Source: Clostridiales bacterium (GTDB lineage: Bacteria > Bacillota > Clostridia > Oscillospirales > Oscillospiraceae). From it: DNA of 5,549 bases. The stretch covers positions 1-5,549 of the forward strand of contig SFLH01000022.1 of assembly GCA_004554585.1 (NCBI GenBank), in the 5' to 3' direction. A program made the translations under genes and the position numbers. Shown in pieces: positions 5,243 to 5,549 of this stretch (position 1 is the first letter of the stretch; every line of letters starts with the position of its first letter). The notes beneath the pieces are model-generated. The model saw nothing but the letters and a program-made list of their open reading frames with translations, had not been told where the DNA came from and ran no database searches.

Positions 5243-5549
5243 TCAGCCCACGAACCGCATGAGGACGGTGGCGGCCTGGGCGCGGGTGGAGGTGCCCTGA
5301 GGAGCCAGAGCGTTGCCTTCCACGCCGTTGATCAGACCGGAGCCCACAGCCCACTTCACCGCGTCGGCGGCCCAGCTGGAGACGTTGGCGCTGTCCACGA
5401 AGCCGGAGATATCGCCGGAGGCGGACACGTCAGCGCCCTTGTACTGGGCATAGCGGTACAGGACGGTGGCCATCTGCTCCCGGGTCAGGCTGCCGGTGGG
5501 ATCGAAGTTGTTGCCTTCCACACCGTTGACGATGTTGTTGGCAGCGGCC
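5243..5549 (-). CDS. S-layer homology (SLH) domain protein, C-terminal end (partial)
   Basis: The frame stays open to the right edge, so these 101 residues are the C terminus of a larger cell-surface protein; the GTG at 5521 is internal, not a start. Two SLH repeats are visible. The first is cut at its start and runs AAANNIVNGVEGNNFDP then LTREQMATVLYRYAQYKG; the second runs SSWAADAVKWAVGSGLING then TSTRAQAATVLMRFVG at the very end. The TREQ and TRAQ motifs are the ITRAE-like cores that bind pyruvylated secondary cell wall polymer, so the domain would hold the exported protein on the wall. SLH units usually come in threes, so another is expected just outside the window. The function of the rest of the protein cannot be seen. 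The gene converges on the ene-reductase and probably shares its terminator. Confidence 0.9.
   Translation of the reverse strand, partial: AAANNIVNGVEGNNFDPTGSLTREQMATVLYRYAQYKGADVSASGDISGFVDSANVSSWAADAVKWAVGSGLINGVEGNALAPQGTSTRAQAATVLMRFVG
5312..5529 (-). repeat. DNA-level repeat between two SLH units (198-bp period)
   Basis: The 20-base segments at 5312-5331 and 5510-5529 (GTTGCCTTCCAC, then G or A, then CCGTTGA) differ at one position. Both encode the NGVEGN turn of an SLH unit. The 66-codon spacing equals one SLH repeat, which suggests unit duplication or gene conversion within the gene. Confidence 0.7.

Noticed and set aside
5243..5521. A complete 92-residue SLH protein starting at GTG 5521
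   Set aside because: The SLH motif continues in frame upstream of that codon to the window edge (NNIVNG), so the codon is internal to a longer gene.
1..5549. CRISPR array, tRNA/rRNA, riboswitch or toxin-antitoxin/defence system
   Set aside because: No regularly spaced short repeats, tRNA-like cloverleaf or defence-gene motifs were seen; the intergenic gaps are short and explained by promoters and terminators.

Overview
The window looks like chromosomal DNA of a gut-type Clostridia (Bacillota), probably in or near the Oscillospiraceae. The reasons are a transposon-type large serine recombinase of the kind common in that group, strong AGGAGG-type ribosome binding sites, a C-terminal S-layer-homology (SLH) protein, and a very G+C-rich flavin/iron-sulfur ene-reductase. 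No single marker fixes the species.

Left part (1 to about 2700): the right-hand end of a mobilizable element of the Tn4451/Tn5397 style. It holds the C-terminal tail of a probable relaxase (runs in from the left edge), a small unrecognised acidic/proline-rich protein, and a large serine recombinase. The order relaxase - small ORF(s) - recombinase, with tight spacing or ATGA overlap, suggests one transcript. The recombinase looks internally deleted: it keeps the serine motif (YCRLS) but lacks the stretch normally lying between that motif and the VDDG strand, so it is probably impaired. Two near-identical ribosome-binding/start contexts 80 bp apart lie at its 5' end. Base composition changes sharply after the element.

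Middle (2704-5160): two divergent genes sharing a 144-bp control region. The leftward gene encodes an HxlR-family winged-helix regulator. The rightward gene encodes a 659-residue ene-reductase with an old-yellow-enzyme barrel, a 4Fe-4S motif and two Rossmann domains, in the 2-enoate reductase / BaiCD / 2,4-dienoyl-CoA reductase group. The control region shows a face-to-face promoter pair built from overlapping extended -10 elements, plus an inverted repeat beside it that is a good candidate HxlR operator. The natural reading is a regulator controlling the reductase and itself in response to a substrate or electrophile; the substrate cannot be told from sequence.

Right end (5161-5549): a strong intrinsic terminator after the reductase, then the 3' end of a leftward gene for a cell-surface protein ending in two SLH repeats, cut by the window edge.

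I see no RNA gene, CRISPR array or recognisable defence system. The points most worth checking are the deleted recombinase, the symmetric bidirectional promoter, and the unassigned ene-reductase/HxlR pair.
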